Positions 45,835 to 57,000 of a stretch of 64,000 nt of DNA are shown here, one piece after another. The translations under genes were made by a program, and so were the position numbers. A model generated the notes under the pieces. It was not told the origin of the DNA, did no database searches, and saw only the letters and a program-made list of their open reading frames with translations. Source of the stretch: Aplectana chamaeleonis. Lineage: Eukaryota; Nematoda; Chromadorea; Rhabditida; Cosmocercidae. How positions within the stretch are numbered: position 1 is the first letter of the stretch; each line of letters begins with the position of its first letter. The stretch covers positions 186,001-250,000 of the forward strand of contig JAPDOI010000139.1 in the NCBI GenBank assembly GCA_029168955.1, given 5' to 3'.

Positions 45835-46536
45835 CCAGCATCTACAGACGCAGTCGTAGCGTAATTCGCGGATACATTCTTGACACCTGTGGATCAGTCG
45901 TCATGTACCGCTGAGTAGTCGTCTTCTACAAAGAGCAAAAAAGGCCACTGGAGAGTTTTGCTGCTGATTCTGAATTTGACCTGCACACAGTTGACTCCGT
46001 CAACGATGTCATCATTCTTCTCTTGATGCGGACACAATTCGAAGCTATCAGCGGGCGCTTCCTCGACGGTCCGCTTCCTCTGAATGACGCCTTTCGTCAT
46101 TGTAAATTTGTTTTAGACCATGCCTCCTCTCTTGAGACTTCTGAACATTGGCGAGCCGTCGTTCAGTGATCTAGGTCTAACCAAGTTTCTATCAACACAT
46201 CCGACTCCAGACGCAGTCTTTCATGAGCCTAGCCTCGCGTTGCGGTGAGCACTTCACTCCTCGTTTCTTTATGTCTTTTACGTATTCGGACTAATGTTTT
46301 TAGTGGGGGAGGTGTAGGAATCTGTAGAGATTACGGTACGATTACCTATTCTACACTTGCTAAATATCTCGCAGTTTAGCCTAAGAATATAAAATGTTTT
46401 TATCTTTTTTTCTTTCTGGAATAAGCCGCTGGAGCTAAGCAAAACATGTACATTCTCAGGCGCACTAAGCCGTAGCCGCAATATTGAGCATCAAAGAGAT
46501 TCCTTTTGCATTCCGCCACTGACCTGTCGGTATTTT
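45835..46536. other. Intergenic, nothing recognised
   Basis: A minus ORF at 45894-46100 and short AT-rich sequence; no domains seen. Confidence 0.35.
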
Positions 46537-47094
46537 TAAGGCAGTGGTCGTGATGAAAAAAGTTGATGAGAAAACCATAAAAACTGGCTTGATACGCAAA
46601 CGACCACTAAGGGTAAGCGGAAAGAAACGAGCTAAAAATAGAGTTACCAAGCTCCTAAGTTGCCAGCTCGTGCACACGTGCACAGCTCCGCCCAAAAAAA
46701 TCGGAGTCTAATGCTGAGCAGTCAAAATTCGCTGACATTCACAGGCAGAAATAAATGCAAATTTAGGTAATAGAAACTGCTGAACATTGTCAGCAAGCAC
46801 TCCAGTCAATGTTTTAATTATATGAGGATAGAAATATTTAAGCAGGCAAGTCCGAAGGTCATTGTTCATTGATTGAATTAAAGTTTTAAGCCAGTTTGAT
46901 ACTAGAGATCATTGATGCCAATGATATGGAGTGTGCTCGTCCGCCATTAAAAGACTGGAATTTTGATGTCGAAAATTCGGCCCAAAGTTGGTTTTCGTTT
47001 ACATTTTTTCGTATAGGTCCTACTACTCCAAATCCAGAGAAGGATATACGGAGGAAAACAAAAAAAACACAAGACAAGCATATATTATCGCGAC
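46537..47094. mobile_element. MITE of the TTAAGGCAGTGGTC subfamily, right end degraded
   Basis: Aligns along its length with the complete element at 62454-63009 (shared GTTCGTGCACACGTGCACAG-like, GAGCAGTCAAAA and AAATAAATGCAAATTTA blocks). The left end TTAAGGCAGTGGTCGTGATG is present. The right end stops at ATTATCGCGAC without the ACTGCCTTTAA terminus. ORFs on both strands here are element sequence. Confidence 0.75.
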
Positions 47095-48313
47095 GCCATG
47101 GAACCTCTTCAGTTGAGCCGTACCCAGTCAGGTCCCGCGTGCCAACTCGTCCGACATCGACTCGACGACAACAACCTCTTGACAGTTCAGCTCCAACTGT
47201 CACATGCCCCTACTGCAGAGGGCCCCACGATTCTACTGCGCCGACCGCGGTCAGCTCCATTAATGATCCATCTTCATGACTATGTCGCGCATTCATGTGT
47301 CATAAAGAAATTACTCATTGTGTTGAGCAGGCTGTATACCAGAACGCATGTGCGTGCAAGTAGTACTGAGCGGATTACGGCAATGTTCTACAGTGCGCCA
47401 CAAAACTTTATGTCCACCCCATACTTTAGGGCTATAGGAATTTCTAGAATGTTTCTTGTTCTGAAACTTGCACCATCGTTCTCAGAATGTACAAACCACC
47501 CCCCCCCCCCCCACCCCCAAAACACTAAGGCTTGGTCAATTCTAACTGGTAGTACCTTTACTATTATTTTTTATTATTTTAGAAGAAAGTACCCCGAGTC
47601 AAAACTTTATTCCCACCCTGGTAATGCTACGTGCCTCAACAAAATTCAAAACAAAACAGCAGTTTAATACTGTGTGGATCAGACCTAGTTGAAAACGGTT
47701 CGAATAACCTATAGACCATACTAGAAACACAACTAAAGAGCGTGGCATAAGTATACGAACAGCTTTAAAGTTGATGGAACGGATGTTTAACGGAGATTTT
47801 GAGTTAGAACAGTAGTTGCTGCTGCGCTGATCACAAAAACGATGGATCACATCATATTACCACTGCACCTCGATTTGACTTGCCATTATGCAACAGACTT
47901 CATTTCTCGTTTGTTGCATAACTATACGAACACTCCTACAAGGAAGGGTCCTAAAAGACCGACGTTTCGGGAAACGTTCTACTGGAACCTGTGAAGGATG
48001 AGTAGAGTAACAAACATATGTGCTGCGTTTTCTCAACGGACCATTTGGTAGGTAAAAAAGACGAAAATTGACAAAAATAGAGCGAGACTTTAATCTCCAA
48101 GTGGCCACTATAGCTGCATTTATTTCCTACGAACGAAGATTGGTGTTATGTGCAGCTAGCAGCGCTCCTTCAAAAAACACCATACCGGAAAAAGTCTGGA
48201 ATTTTTTTTTCGAGTTTTTCCGCCAAGCACACCCCCACGGGGTATGATGCCCAGAAAATCGAAAAAAATTCGATTGAAGTATGTTTAGCAGTTTTGGATG
48301 AAGGATAGGCAGC
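47095..48313. other. Intergenic, nothing recognised
   Basis: Contains a C-homopolymer (about 47499-47512) and AT-rich sequence. The ORF at 47098-47667 shows no domains. Confidence 0.35.
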
Positions 48314-48420
48314 AGGGCTGTGTGGAAATCATTTTCAAGATTTTCGGAAACAGAAACGGAAGAAAAATGGCTGAAAATCGCCGGAAGCGGGAATCCGGAA
48401 ACGGAAACGGCAGTGAACTA
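48314..48420. mobile_element. hAT-type terminus with GGAAACGG subterminal repeats
   Basis: CAGGGCTGTGTGGAAATC is followed by repeated CGGAAAC/GGAAACGG words up to about 48420, the same architecture as the TTAACG and TTACGA ends elsewhere. The other end was not found. Confidence 0.4.
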
Positions 48421-48774
48421 AAAATTATAGTATGATTAAATGGTAGGTTTCGTCGCTGCTCATGGCATGCAGATGTACTTCTGTAGCTTGTGATCTCAAT
48501 CTATTCTCTCAAGCACCATTGGGGCTACGGCCTAAAACTGCAAGCAAGCCGAGTACAAATAGATTTGAAGCATGAAAGGAAGACGTGCTGCCGCTGCAGG
48601 TTCTCCTAGTGAGGTGCAAACAAGTCTGCTCGAGCAACTCCTCTTCTAGAGCGCTCGTGATTCCTCTTATGTCGAGTTTCCACCTTCGATTGATTTTTCC
48701 AGTGCGATCAGTGTTCTACGACGGCTGCGGGTACATACATATGGCACCCAACATTGTTGAGAAGCAGTTGTCCG

Positions 48775-48980
48775 TTTGAGGCTAATCCCAGAAGGTGATC
48801 TCAAGTACTCAATTTTCCGGATATCAATTTTGGACGCTGAAAGGGTGATCCTTACTGCGCATCACGAGGAAAGATTTCCTGTAGTGGACCAAAGCGAGGA
48901 TGATGCCTTTGTTACATACCTTGGCGAAGTTGGCGTCCTTGCTGCGAGCCATTACAAGGGTCGTAACTCTAGCTCCGGTA
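48775..48980 (+). repeat. Dispersed repeat, copy 1 of 3
   Basis: GTTTGAGGCTAATCCCAGAAGGTGAT-type start and GTAGTGGACCAAAGCGAGGATGATGCC-type core also occur at 50170-50330 and 58470-58680. A reading such as FPVVDQSEDDAFV is partly shared between copies. Function unknown. Confidence 0.5.
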
Positions 48981-49693
48981 GAAAGAGGTGGTGGCTCAAA
49001 GACTCTCTTCATTTAAATAACGTGCTGCTGCTAGCAACACATGTAATGAGGGGTCGCACTCCGTGCCGACATGGAGTTGAACCCCTCCTCGGCAGCAACA
49101 GGTGCTGCTAGCTGCAGCACCAGCTGCCGATGAGAAGTGGTTGAGCGTGACAAAATAACGGCAAACGAGCCAGGAGTGACAAAATAACGGCTGCGATCAA
49201 GGGTTGTGGTGTACCAGATTCGCCCCGTGTTCCAGATCCGCCCTCTCAATGTGAAAAACTGAAGCCTCAGATTACAGGAATGATCAAGTCAAGGAAGTGC
49301 TGATAAGTGAGCTGTTCGCTTGATTGCACGGATAGGCATCGTTCTTCATAGCGGTCGATTTTTCCACGCTCAAAAATCAACGTAAACAAGGGAGGACCTA
49401 TTGTGGCTCAAAAAACGCAATTTTCACGTCCTTTTCAACGATTACTCGCGAGAACGAGTGATTTTGAGAATGTATGAATTAACCGGCGTGCAGGAATGCT
49501 TACTGAGGTGGGAAACTTCCCCTTTGTGGCCGGACTGCCCCGTGTGCTCGAGTGCGTCAGATAGGCATACAACCGACCAGTCGGGACGGGGGCGTGGACG
49601 GCGCTTGACCACTAGAACGAGAGAGGGCGGTTCAGGATCACTATGCACGGAAGAAGACGGCGCAGTCCAGCCTCTGGCCAACTACTACGGGGC

Positions 49694-50064
49694 TTAAAGG
49701 CAGTGTTCACGATAAATCGTGGATGTTCAGCTTCGTACAGATTATGATAGACTAGGAGCTTACTGTGACAGCAGCGTCAGGAAGAACTGCATAAACTGAC
49801 CGGAAGGCATTTTTTCCGCCTAAGACCTCTTGTGTGACGACCCTTTTTTGAGAATGTATGAATTAACCGGCGTGCAGGAATGACGTCTTTCCATATGATA
49901 ACGTGATCCACGGGCCCAATTTGTTGACTTGCCCAAGCGATTTTCACCCACTTCCCGATGGTTTTTCGTGATTCTCTCTTCACTGTTTTTATCGATAGGT
50001 TCAAAAGCTCACGTATCTTCGAGAAAGAAACTAGAGATTTTTCAATTGTAAACACTGCCTTTAA
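49694..50064. mobile_element. MITE of the TTAAAGGCAG family
   Basis: TTAAAGGCAGTGTTCACGAT at left and GTAAACACTGCCTTTAA at right; 371 bp. It contains the 33-bp block GAGAATGTATGAATTAACCG...GGAATG (49850-49883) that also lies just outside the element at 49467-49499. Confidence 0.8.
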
Positions 50065-50480
50065 ATTTCATAGGTAGCGCAGTTGGCCTTTCCGGGCCGC
50101 TCCTGGAAGTGACTAATAGTCACTTTCTGAACAATTTTTGGCCGCTGAAGGGCTCTTTACCTTGGTCAACAACTAGAGAAGCTCCCTCGTTGTCGACCCT
50201 GGCGAGGACGATGTCGCGGACTGCGGTGGGGAGGACCCTTTGCTACGGGCCGTGGCATGTACTAGTTGGGGGAGACCCGCCCCTGTGGAACAGGCGGGGC
50301 TCCACATCCACCGACTGCCTTGGGATCAAGATGGTAGCACGTGCTGCTGCGTGGATAACGGGGGTGCGGCAAGAGTTTTCCCTCTCTCCGCCACGTAGTC
50401 CCTTTGAATATACCAAGTGTTCTTCAAAACAGCACGTGATGCTGCTCAAGAGCGTATCAGTCAGACGAGGAATGTCCACT

Positions 50481-50602
50481 ATCGAAGGGTGTCACAAGTC
50501 AGCCATGATATCCGAAACTAGTGCGCACACCTAGACCGCTACGCCGCGTAGGTGTGCGCACTAGTTTCGGATATCATGGCTGACTTGTGACACCCTTCGA
50601 TT
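50481..50602. repeat. Near-perfect hairpin with ~50-bp arms
   Basis: ATCGAAGGGTGTCACAAGTC...ACTAGTGCGCACACCTA is mirrored exactly on the right, leaving a loop of under 20 nt around GACCGCTACGCCGCG. Confidence 0.9.
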
Positions 50603-51018
50603 TCTGCTTCCATCGACAAATGCGCTGATTTTCAGTTGATCAAAGGTTTCATGACCTTTTTTATTAAGTTCGGCTATTCCTTTCCTAACATTGTACTACT
50701 GCAGAGTTGTACTTCGACAGAAGTTCTTTACCGGTTTTCCCCAACTTCAGCGACGCTGCGCAATTACCACAAGCAAGGCGTTTTTCTGGATTTTCTAGAA
50801 AACTATTTCCATTTTTCCTTGGTCCATAGATTTCAATCCATTTATTTTCTCAATTATGTAATGAATTATGACGCTGCAGGTTCAACAGATCTTAGGCGAA
50901 ACATTTACATCTAAAGCTCATGTGTAAATTGAGAAATCTTCGTAGCTCTCTCCGTCACTTCCGTACACCATTGGGAGGCCAATTTCGTCATGAGCTTCCT
51001 AAAACTGACTTCAAGTGA
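50603..51018. other. 3' flank of the astacin gene
   Basis: AT-rich sequence downstream of the last identified exon of the minus-strand astacin gene. Further 3' exons and the poly(A) site could lie here but were not identified. Confidence 0.4.
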
Positions 51019-54000
51019 CTAAAAAAAGCAATGAACAAGAATAGAATACTCTACTCGTTCTCCGAAGCCGTCGTCCACACCTCCACCTGGAGTTCCAATT
51101 CCACTGCCCTCAGGCAACTGTAGCAGCTCCATGTCCATCCCTGCAAATTTTGCAATTCTCCTAGAAAACGGCCCATCACAGCAAAGCATACCAAAATCCT
51201 TGTCGGACTGCTTGTAAACCTCCATCAGCTCGGTGGAATTTAGATTGGCGTCCTCGGCATCGGGCGTCAGTACGACTTTAACAGTGTGGTTAAAATTGGA
51301 AGCAAAACCATTGTGCAGTGACTCACCCCATCTGAAGAACATGAGTACATCGAGAGTACCATTTTGGGCAAAGAAGGTTACTGGGACGTTTCTGCCTTTC
51401 GAAATCAAACGTCGAAAGGACTGCGACAGGCAGCAGTACCTAAATTAGTTCACTGAATAGCCCCGGGAAACGTTTGTGATTGTCGGCGACAACCTGTATC
51501 CCATGGGTCTAAAGTCGCCATTCATTTTGATTTCCACTGCGCTCGTGTAGCAGCCCTCCTGGCACTTTCCTTTCACGGTTTCGATTCCGAGCATCACCCG
51601 CCGATTTGGTGGCGCCTGAAATTTCTTCGATTATTCTCCAGAAGAACGGAAATAAAGGGCATGAACATTATGTAAACGCTGTAGAAGACTCCACATGCAT
51701 CACAGGTAATGCACACGCAGTTTATGATTTTTGATTCCCAAGTAATCAGTCTCAAATTGGGTGAAATTAAAGAGAGAACCTGCTTGCCCGCGAGGAGATA
51801 CCTTTTTTCATAACCAGCACTACTGCAAAGCTGCTGTCCAGGGGCGGCATGCACGTACGCTGTGGGTTAGGTTGGGGTTAGGCATGGTTTGGAGCGTCGG
51901 CACGTTTGATGACAGCAGCGCGAGGGCTAAAAGGGGGTTAGGCTAGCACTGAAAAATCGGTTCCTCGCAACCCTACGTAGGATGTTGGGGCAGCCAAAAC
52001 CCCGTTGAGACCCCAACTATTGATTATCTCCAGCACTCGCACAGCAATGATCAAATGCGCCGACGCCCCAAACCCTGCCTTACCCCAAACTAACCCGCCG
52101 CGTACAGGCCATAAAACGGCCAATGTCTCACCGTCGACTGCGTACCACGCGCTGCGCGACCGCACGTGCATCGGAAGCAGACGAGGTTTGGCCGCCGCGC
52201 GACGAGTTTCGGCCGCCGCTCGGCGGCCGAAACGGCGCGCGGCGGCCACAACTCGTCGCGCGGCGGCCAAAACCCGTCTGCTTCCGACGCGCGTGCGGTC
52301 GCGCAGCGCGTGGTACGCAGTCGACGGTGAGACATTGGCCGTTTTATGGCCTGTACGTGCATGCCGCCCCCGGGCTGCGCGCATAGAATTAATTCTGTCT
52401 GACAATGGCCACGGAATGGACTCCACATCATTTTAGAATGCAAGAAATTGCGATAGTGAAAAAACTCAAAGATAGTTACACCGCAAAATTCTTTGGGAAA
52501 GAATTTTACAGTATTCTCAAAACCATTTTTTCCTATTAACCGAGATATTCTGTAGTCACAACTATGGAGCCACAAAACTATGTCGCTCCAGAGTGATATA
52601 GAACTCCCTGGCAAGTGTAGTTCGGTTGGGCTGTGTTGAGAGTTCAGGCTGCAGCTCCCTTACGCAGTCTTGCATACCTAGCCGCCGCAATATTGCACAC
52701 TTGGGGTTAGAAGCATTAGGCGCACAAAAGTACTGTGCTTCTCTGGGCCAGATTCCGGTCCGCAATTACGGCCCAAATACGGCACGCATTGCGGCCGCAC
52801 GCGCCCAAGTCAGTCGGGTTTACAGCGCCAAAGCCCACTCGAAATGGCTTTTTATACAGTTCTCTCCAAGTTGTTTACTTTCGAGTCATTAAAACCCACC
52901 TAGAGTCAAGAGATCGGCGTCTGCGGCGCTGGAAACTCTTCCGACTCGAAAGCGCGTGGCCGCAAAGCGTGTCGAGACGCAATTGCGGACAGGAATTTGG
53001 CCCAGAGAAGCAGAGTAACGAGCCGAAAGGTTGTTAAAAGAAACACGAGATGAAAAAATCTCCTCCAAAAAATGTTCTGTAGCGTTTCAAACGCCTTGCA
53101 AGTAGAAACCTATTGAACTTGGAATTTTAGACGTCGTGTACTTGATTGTTTCAAGTTTTTTTCCCAACTGACATTTAAACATGTGCTTTACTGCGTGTGC
53201 CTTATGCAACGTACTCCTCAGAACGTCGGAGGGCCGCGCCCCCGTGCGGAGCCCCCCTCCACGACTGGCGCCCTACAGGTCCCCGCCCCAGTCCCATGAC
53301 TCATCATGGGCGCGACGCCCGGACATCCAAGCAAAAGGGCGCGGGGCCCGGGCAGAACATCTTCGCGGTGTCATCGCTTGAATGATTGATTCCTTGTATA
53401 ACAATTTCCGGGAACCACCTCTCTCACAGCCTGGACGGGTGCTACCCCTTTCTCCAAAATTTTCCAAACCCCATTGTGGGTGTCCCATGCAAGTCTAAAC
53501 GATGGACTGGGGATCTTACCTTACTGCCACCCCGCGAAGTGCGCGATGATGTAAGTACAGTTGACCGCAATGCTAAAAGGACATGGTGCGGTTGCGCACT
53601 CGCACTAAATTATGGTAGAATCTGGCACTTTGCCTGATTTTGTCATCGATCGGCGCCAACCGTCGTCTCTGCTCACGAGAATATCAGCTGTGGCGCCGAT
53701 CGATGACGAAATCAGGCAAAGTGCCAGATTATACCGTAGTTTTAGAGGGAGTCCGCAACCGCTACATGTCCTTTTCACATTGCTGTCAACTGTACTTACT
53801 CAGTGGTGCCTTCAGTGAAGTCATAATAAAATTGTGCTCCGTATGTGGTACGGGTTTGATTCTTTCGTTCAACGTGTCATGCGATATGCCCGAGCAATCA
53901 TGTTTTCCTCTGTTTCGAATTTTCCCTGCAGGACCAAGCTAACGAAATTTGGTGGCGCCCCCGCCTCGCGCCTGATGATTCTCCGCCCGCAAAACATGGC

Positions 54001-57000
54001 CCCTCCGCTCGCCCTTGGTCGAAAATTCCCGGGCACACGGCCCTCCGACGTTCTGAGTCATTAAACAAATAAAGAGAAGAGTTGCTTGACCACGAGAGGA
54101 AAATTTACAATACCCCTGCAAACATAGGAGAAAGGGGGCGAATTAGGGAAAGTAGGCAACAAGAGCGTGTTCTGATTATAACTTTCTTTAAAGGCAGCAG
54201 ACACGTTCGAGAAATTTGTTGAGATAACCACTTTACTGGGGCTGTATGGCCCATAGTAGAAGGCTAGCGCCGTTAGAAGCGTTAAAAATGAGTTAAAACT
54301 ACTAAATTTGAGCAATGCATGTCAAAAAATTTTGTCGACCCCGCCCCCAAATGCAAACTCGCCCAGATTGATTGTTCGAATACGGCCGCTCTGCTCAGAA
54401 AAAAAATACTTGTAACATAAAAGACGATTATAACATACCTGTAAAACATCTCCGTCAATGTAAGTTACATGTGAAATATCTCTACTCAAGTAAATTACAT
54501 GTACTATAAGTGTAACATAATTCAAATATCTCCAGCAACTGAGGGCCCATGCTGAACACCTGCAAACCTGCAGAGCGTACGGGCCGCCTCATACCTTAGC
54601 GCTGACCGAATGTTCATTGGATTGACATTCGACAGGGTGGTCACTCGCCCTGGTCGAGTCGTTGATCTCTTGCTCCCCATGGCTCGTTTTAGTCATGGGG
54701 AGGATTAGAGGGAGCGACATGCAATATTTTTGAAGCAAGCTTGAGCCCACTGCTTCTTGTATGAACCTGTGGGATTCAAGCTTGCTGATTCAGTTATGAA
54801 GCAGCAAGCTTTAAGCTCTTGGGATGTCCAAACAAGCTTGAAGTTGCTGATTCGTACCTGAAGCAGTAGCCTGGAACTTGCAGCTTCAACCCTTAAAGCA
54901 TCGAGCTTAAACCTGCAGCTCTAATTAAGTTGCATGAAATATAAGTGTAGATATATTACGTGTCATATAAGTGTATGTTACATGTAATACAAGTGAAGGT
55001 TACATGCGATATAAAGGTAATATACTTGAATGTCTCAAGTATCTTACACTTTATATTACATGTAACATGTTTTCGTATTTCTGAGTGGCTGGATGTTAAT
55101 GTTTTCAACGAGGAAAGCGTTCAAGTACAAGCTGTAAGAGTCTACTGGTTTAGCTACCCCAACCCTTTTGTCGCTAATATTCGCCGTTTCAACCGCGCGC
55201 GGTAAAACTCGTCCACTTTCATCCGATAACAAAAACAACCGTTATTCCTCTATTTGCACAGTTTTCGTTGGTTTTTTCGTTATTTTCGCCTACTACCAGT
55301 TTCAAACTTGCGATTAATATCATAAAATCGATGTCATTTTTGAGCGTGTCTGCTGCCTTCAAAGTGCACAAAAAAAGAAAATCCACAACCGGGCAAGATA
55401 ACAACCACACTGACCCTGTAGATAAAGTACATCCCTGTGGGAAAGCGGTCGTTCTCATCACTACAGAGATAGATATGAAGCAGCAACCGCTCCAAAGCAT
55501 TGCTGAATGAAGGGATAAGCGTGGGTTACGGTGGTTTTTGTCTTGCCCGGTTGTAGATTTCCTTTTTTGTTTAAAGTGCTCCAATCTACATTCTGAGAAA
55601 AACCGTTGTCTTTTGTGCGACCTGCTTGTTCCAATCATATCAAGACACACGGGGAAACTTCACGAGGACACTCGCTTCTGGGAAAAACTGTTTCATTATG
55701 CGATAACGTGTAAACTCGCTCGCGGTAGCTTCTTTCCGCTAATCACCGCGAGTTTACACATTGTCGCAGGATAAAAAAAAGAACGAATAGATAACCTAGC
55801 CCAAAAACAAGTCCCCTCGTGGAGTTTACGGAGTTTCCTGACATAATTGGAACCTATAGGTCGCGCTAAAGAGGATGTTTTTTTTTTCAAAATCATGATT
55901 GGAGCAATTTAAAGCAAGTTATAAGAAAATGACACTTTTGCTGCCGAGTTTGCACATTCCCTCTTCTTCCCCTTTGCTAGCAGCGGTATTGTATGTTCTT
56001 TTGTCAAACTACCCGAATGTGATAGACGCATTGTCTTCTTATAGGACCGGCGCTCAAATGTATCTTGAGCCGGGTCAGCTTTGAACTTGTAGGAATCAGC
56101 CCTCCACATTTCATCGGTGCCGATGAGGCTATCATTTGGCACACATCGCCATCAAATCCTGTAGGGCATCTGAAACAGTTTATCTGGTGTTTCTAAGCTA
56201 ATTTTGATTAAATGACATTTTCGTGTGATTTAATCGAACCTAACCTGCAAACTCCACAGTTTAGTGGATCCTCGTAGCCACCATTCAAACACTTCGGCTT
56301 CACATCAGTGCTGTTACATGCGCCTGAAGGATTTCGAGAGAGCCTTGAGCCTCTATCTAGACGTGTGACGTCACTCACTGTTGCATTGATAGTGTCTGTT
56401 CACGATTTCGACATCAAGAAATGATGGTCCCTCCATCTGTCCCATGGTCCCCTGAAGATTCTCATTCAAAGCTACCATGGCTGGGAACGCCGGATTCTTC
56501 GCAAACCTTCAATAGTCTCGGTTTCCCTATTATAGGCTCCAAATCGTAGTATTGAATTATGTATTTGAACGTACTCTGTTGGAGTGTAGTGCATCACGCT
56601 ACCGACATCGTAGGGAAGGTCGTAAGTATCAAGGAAATCAGCCGATATCTGAATAGCTGCAGTCATCAACATTCGAACACGATTAATCCTATACAAAAAT
56701 ACAGCAGCTTGTGTCAAGATGAAATTTTCACCATCCATTGCGGGACTGAGCGAAGATAGGGAAGGAGACGGCGGTGAAGTGTGGGAGAAAGAGGCCGCAG
56801 CGCGCGATGAATCGTGGAAATTTTATTTTGACACAAGCTGTACATACCTTCATGAAGTTGCCCCAGTCGGGTTCGGCAACATTATATTGCAGAAATTTGA
56901 CGTACATTGCCCGATCATAACGTTGCTGATGGTGAAACAGACCGATTACATGTCCGACCTCATGAGATGTCACTCCAAACTGAAAATTTATTCTATTTCC

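Larger units (their letters stand above)
51616..56012 (-). other. 4.4-kb intron splitting the CUB domain
   Basis: The donor follows CVYHIR (GTAGTT at 56012) and the acceptor TTTCAG precedes GCGCCACC at 51615. Both flanking exons are in phase 0 and together rebuild the CUB start. All other introns of the gene are short. This one holds at least four foldback/TIR elements (51841-52371, 52731-53018, 53551-53799, 54188-55362), which account for more than half of its length. Confidence 0.8.

Noticed and set aside
52005..52614. ORFs of 140-174 codons on both strands
   Set aside because: They lie in the symmetric GC-rich arms of a foldback inside an intron; Ala/Arg-rich low-complexity products.
53939..54121. 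Possible missed CUB exon (GGTGGCGCCCCCGCC resembles the start of the 51,615 exon)
   Set aside because: Similarity is limited to a few GC-rich codons; the reading soon becomes non-CUB and has no matching splice sites.
56500..56520. Frameshift between the Met-turn exon and the C-terminal part of the astacin domain
   Set aside because: A 68-nt intron from GTACGT (56,574) to TTGAAG (56,507) joins TPTE to FAKNP in frame, so no frameshift is needed.
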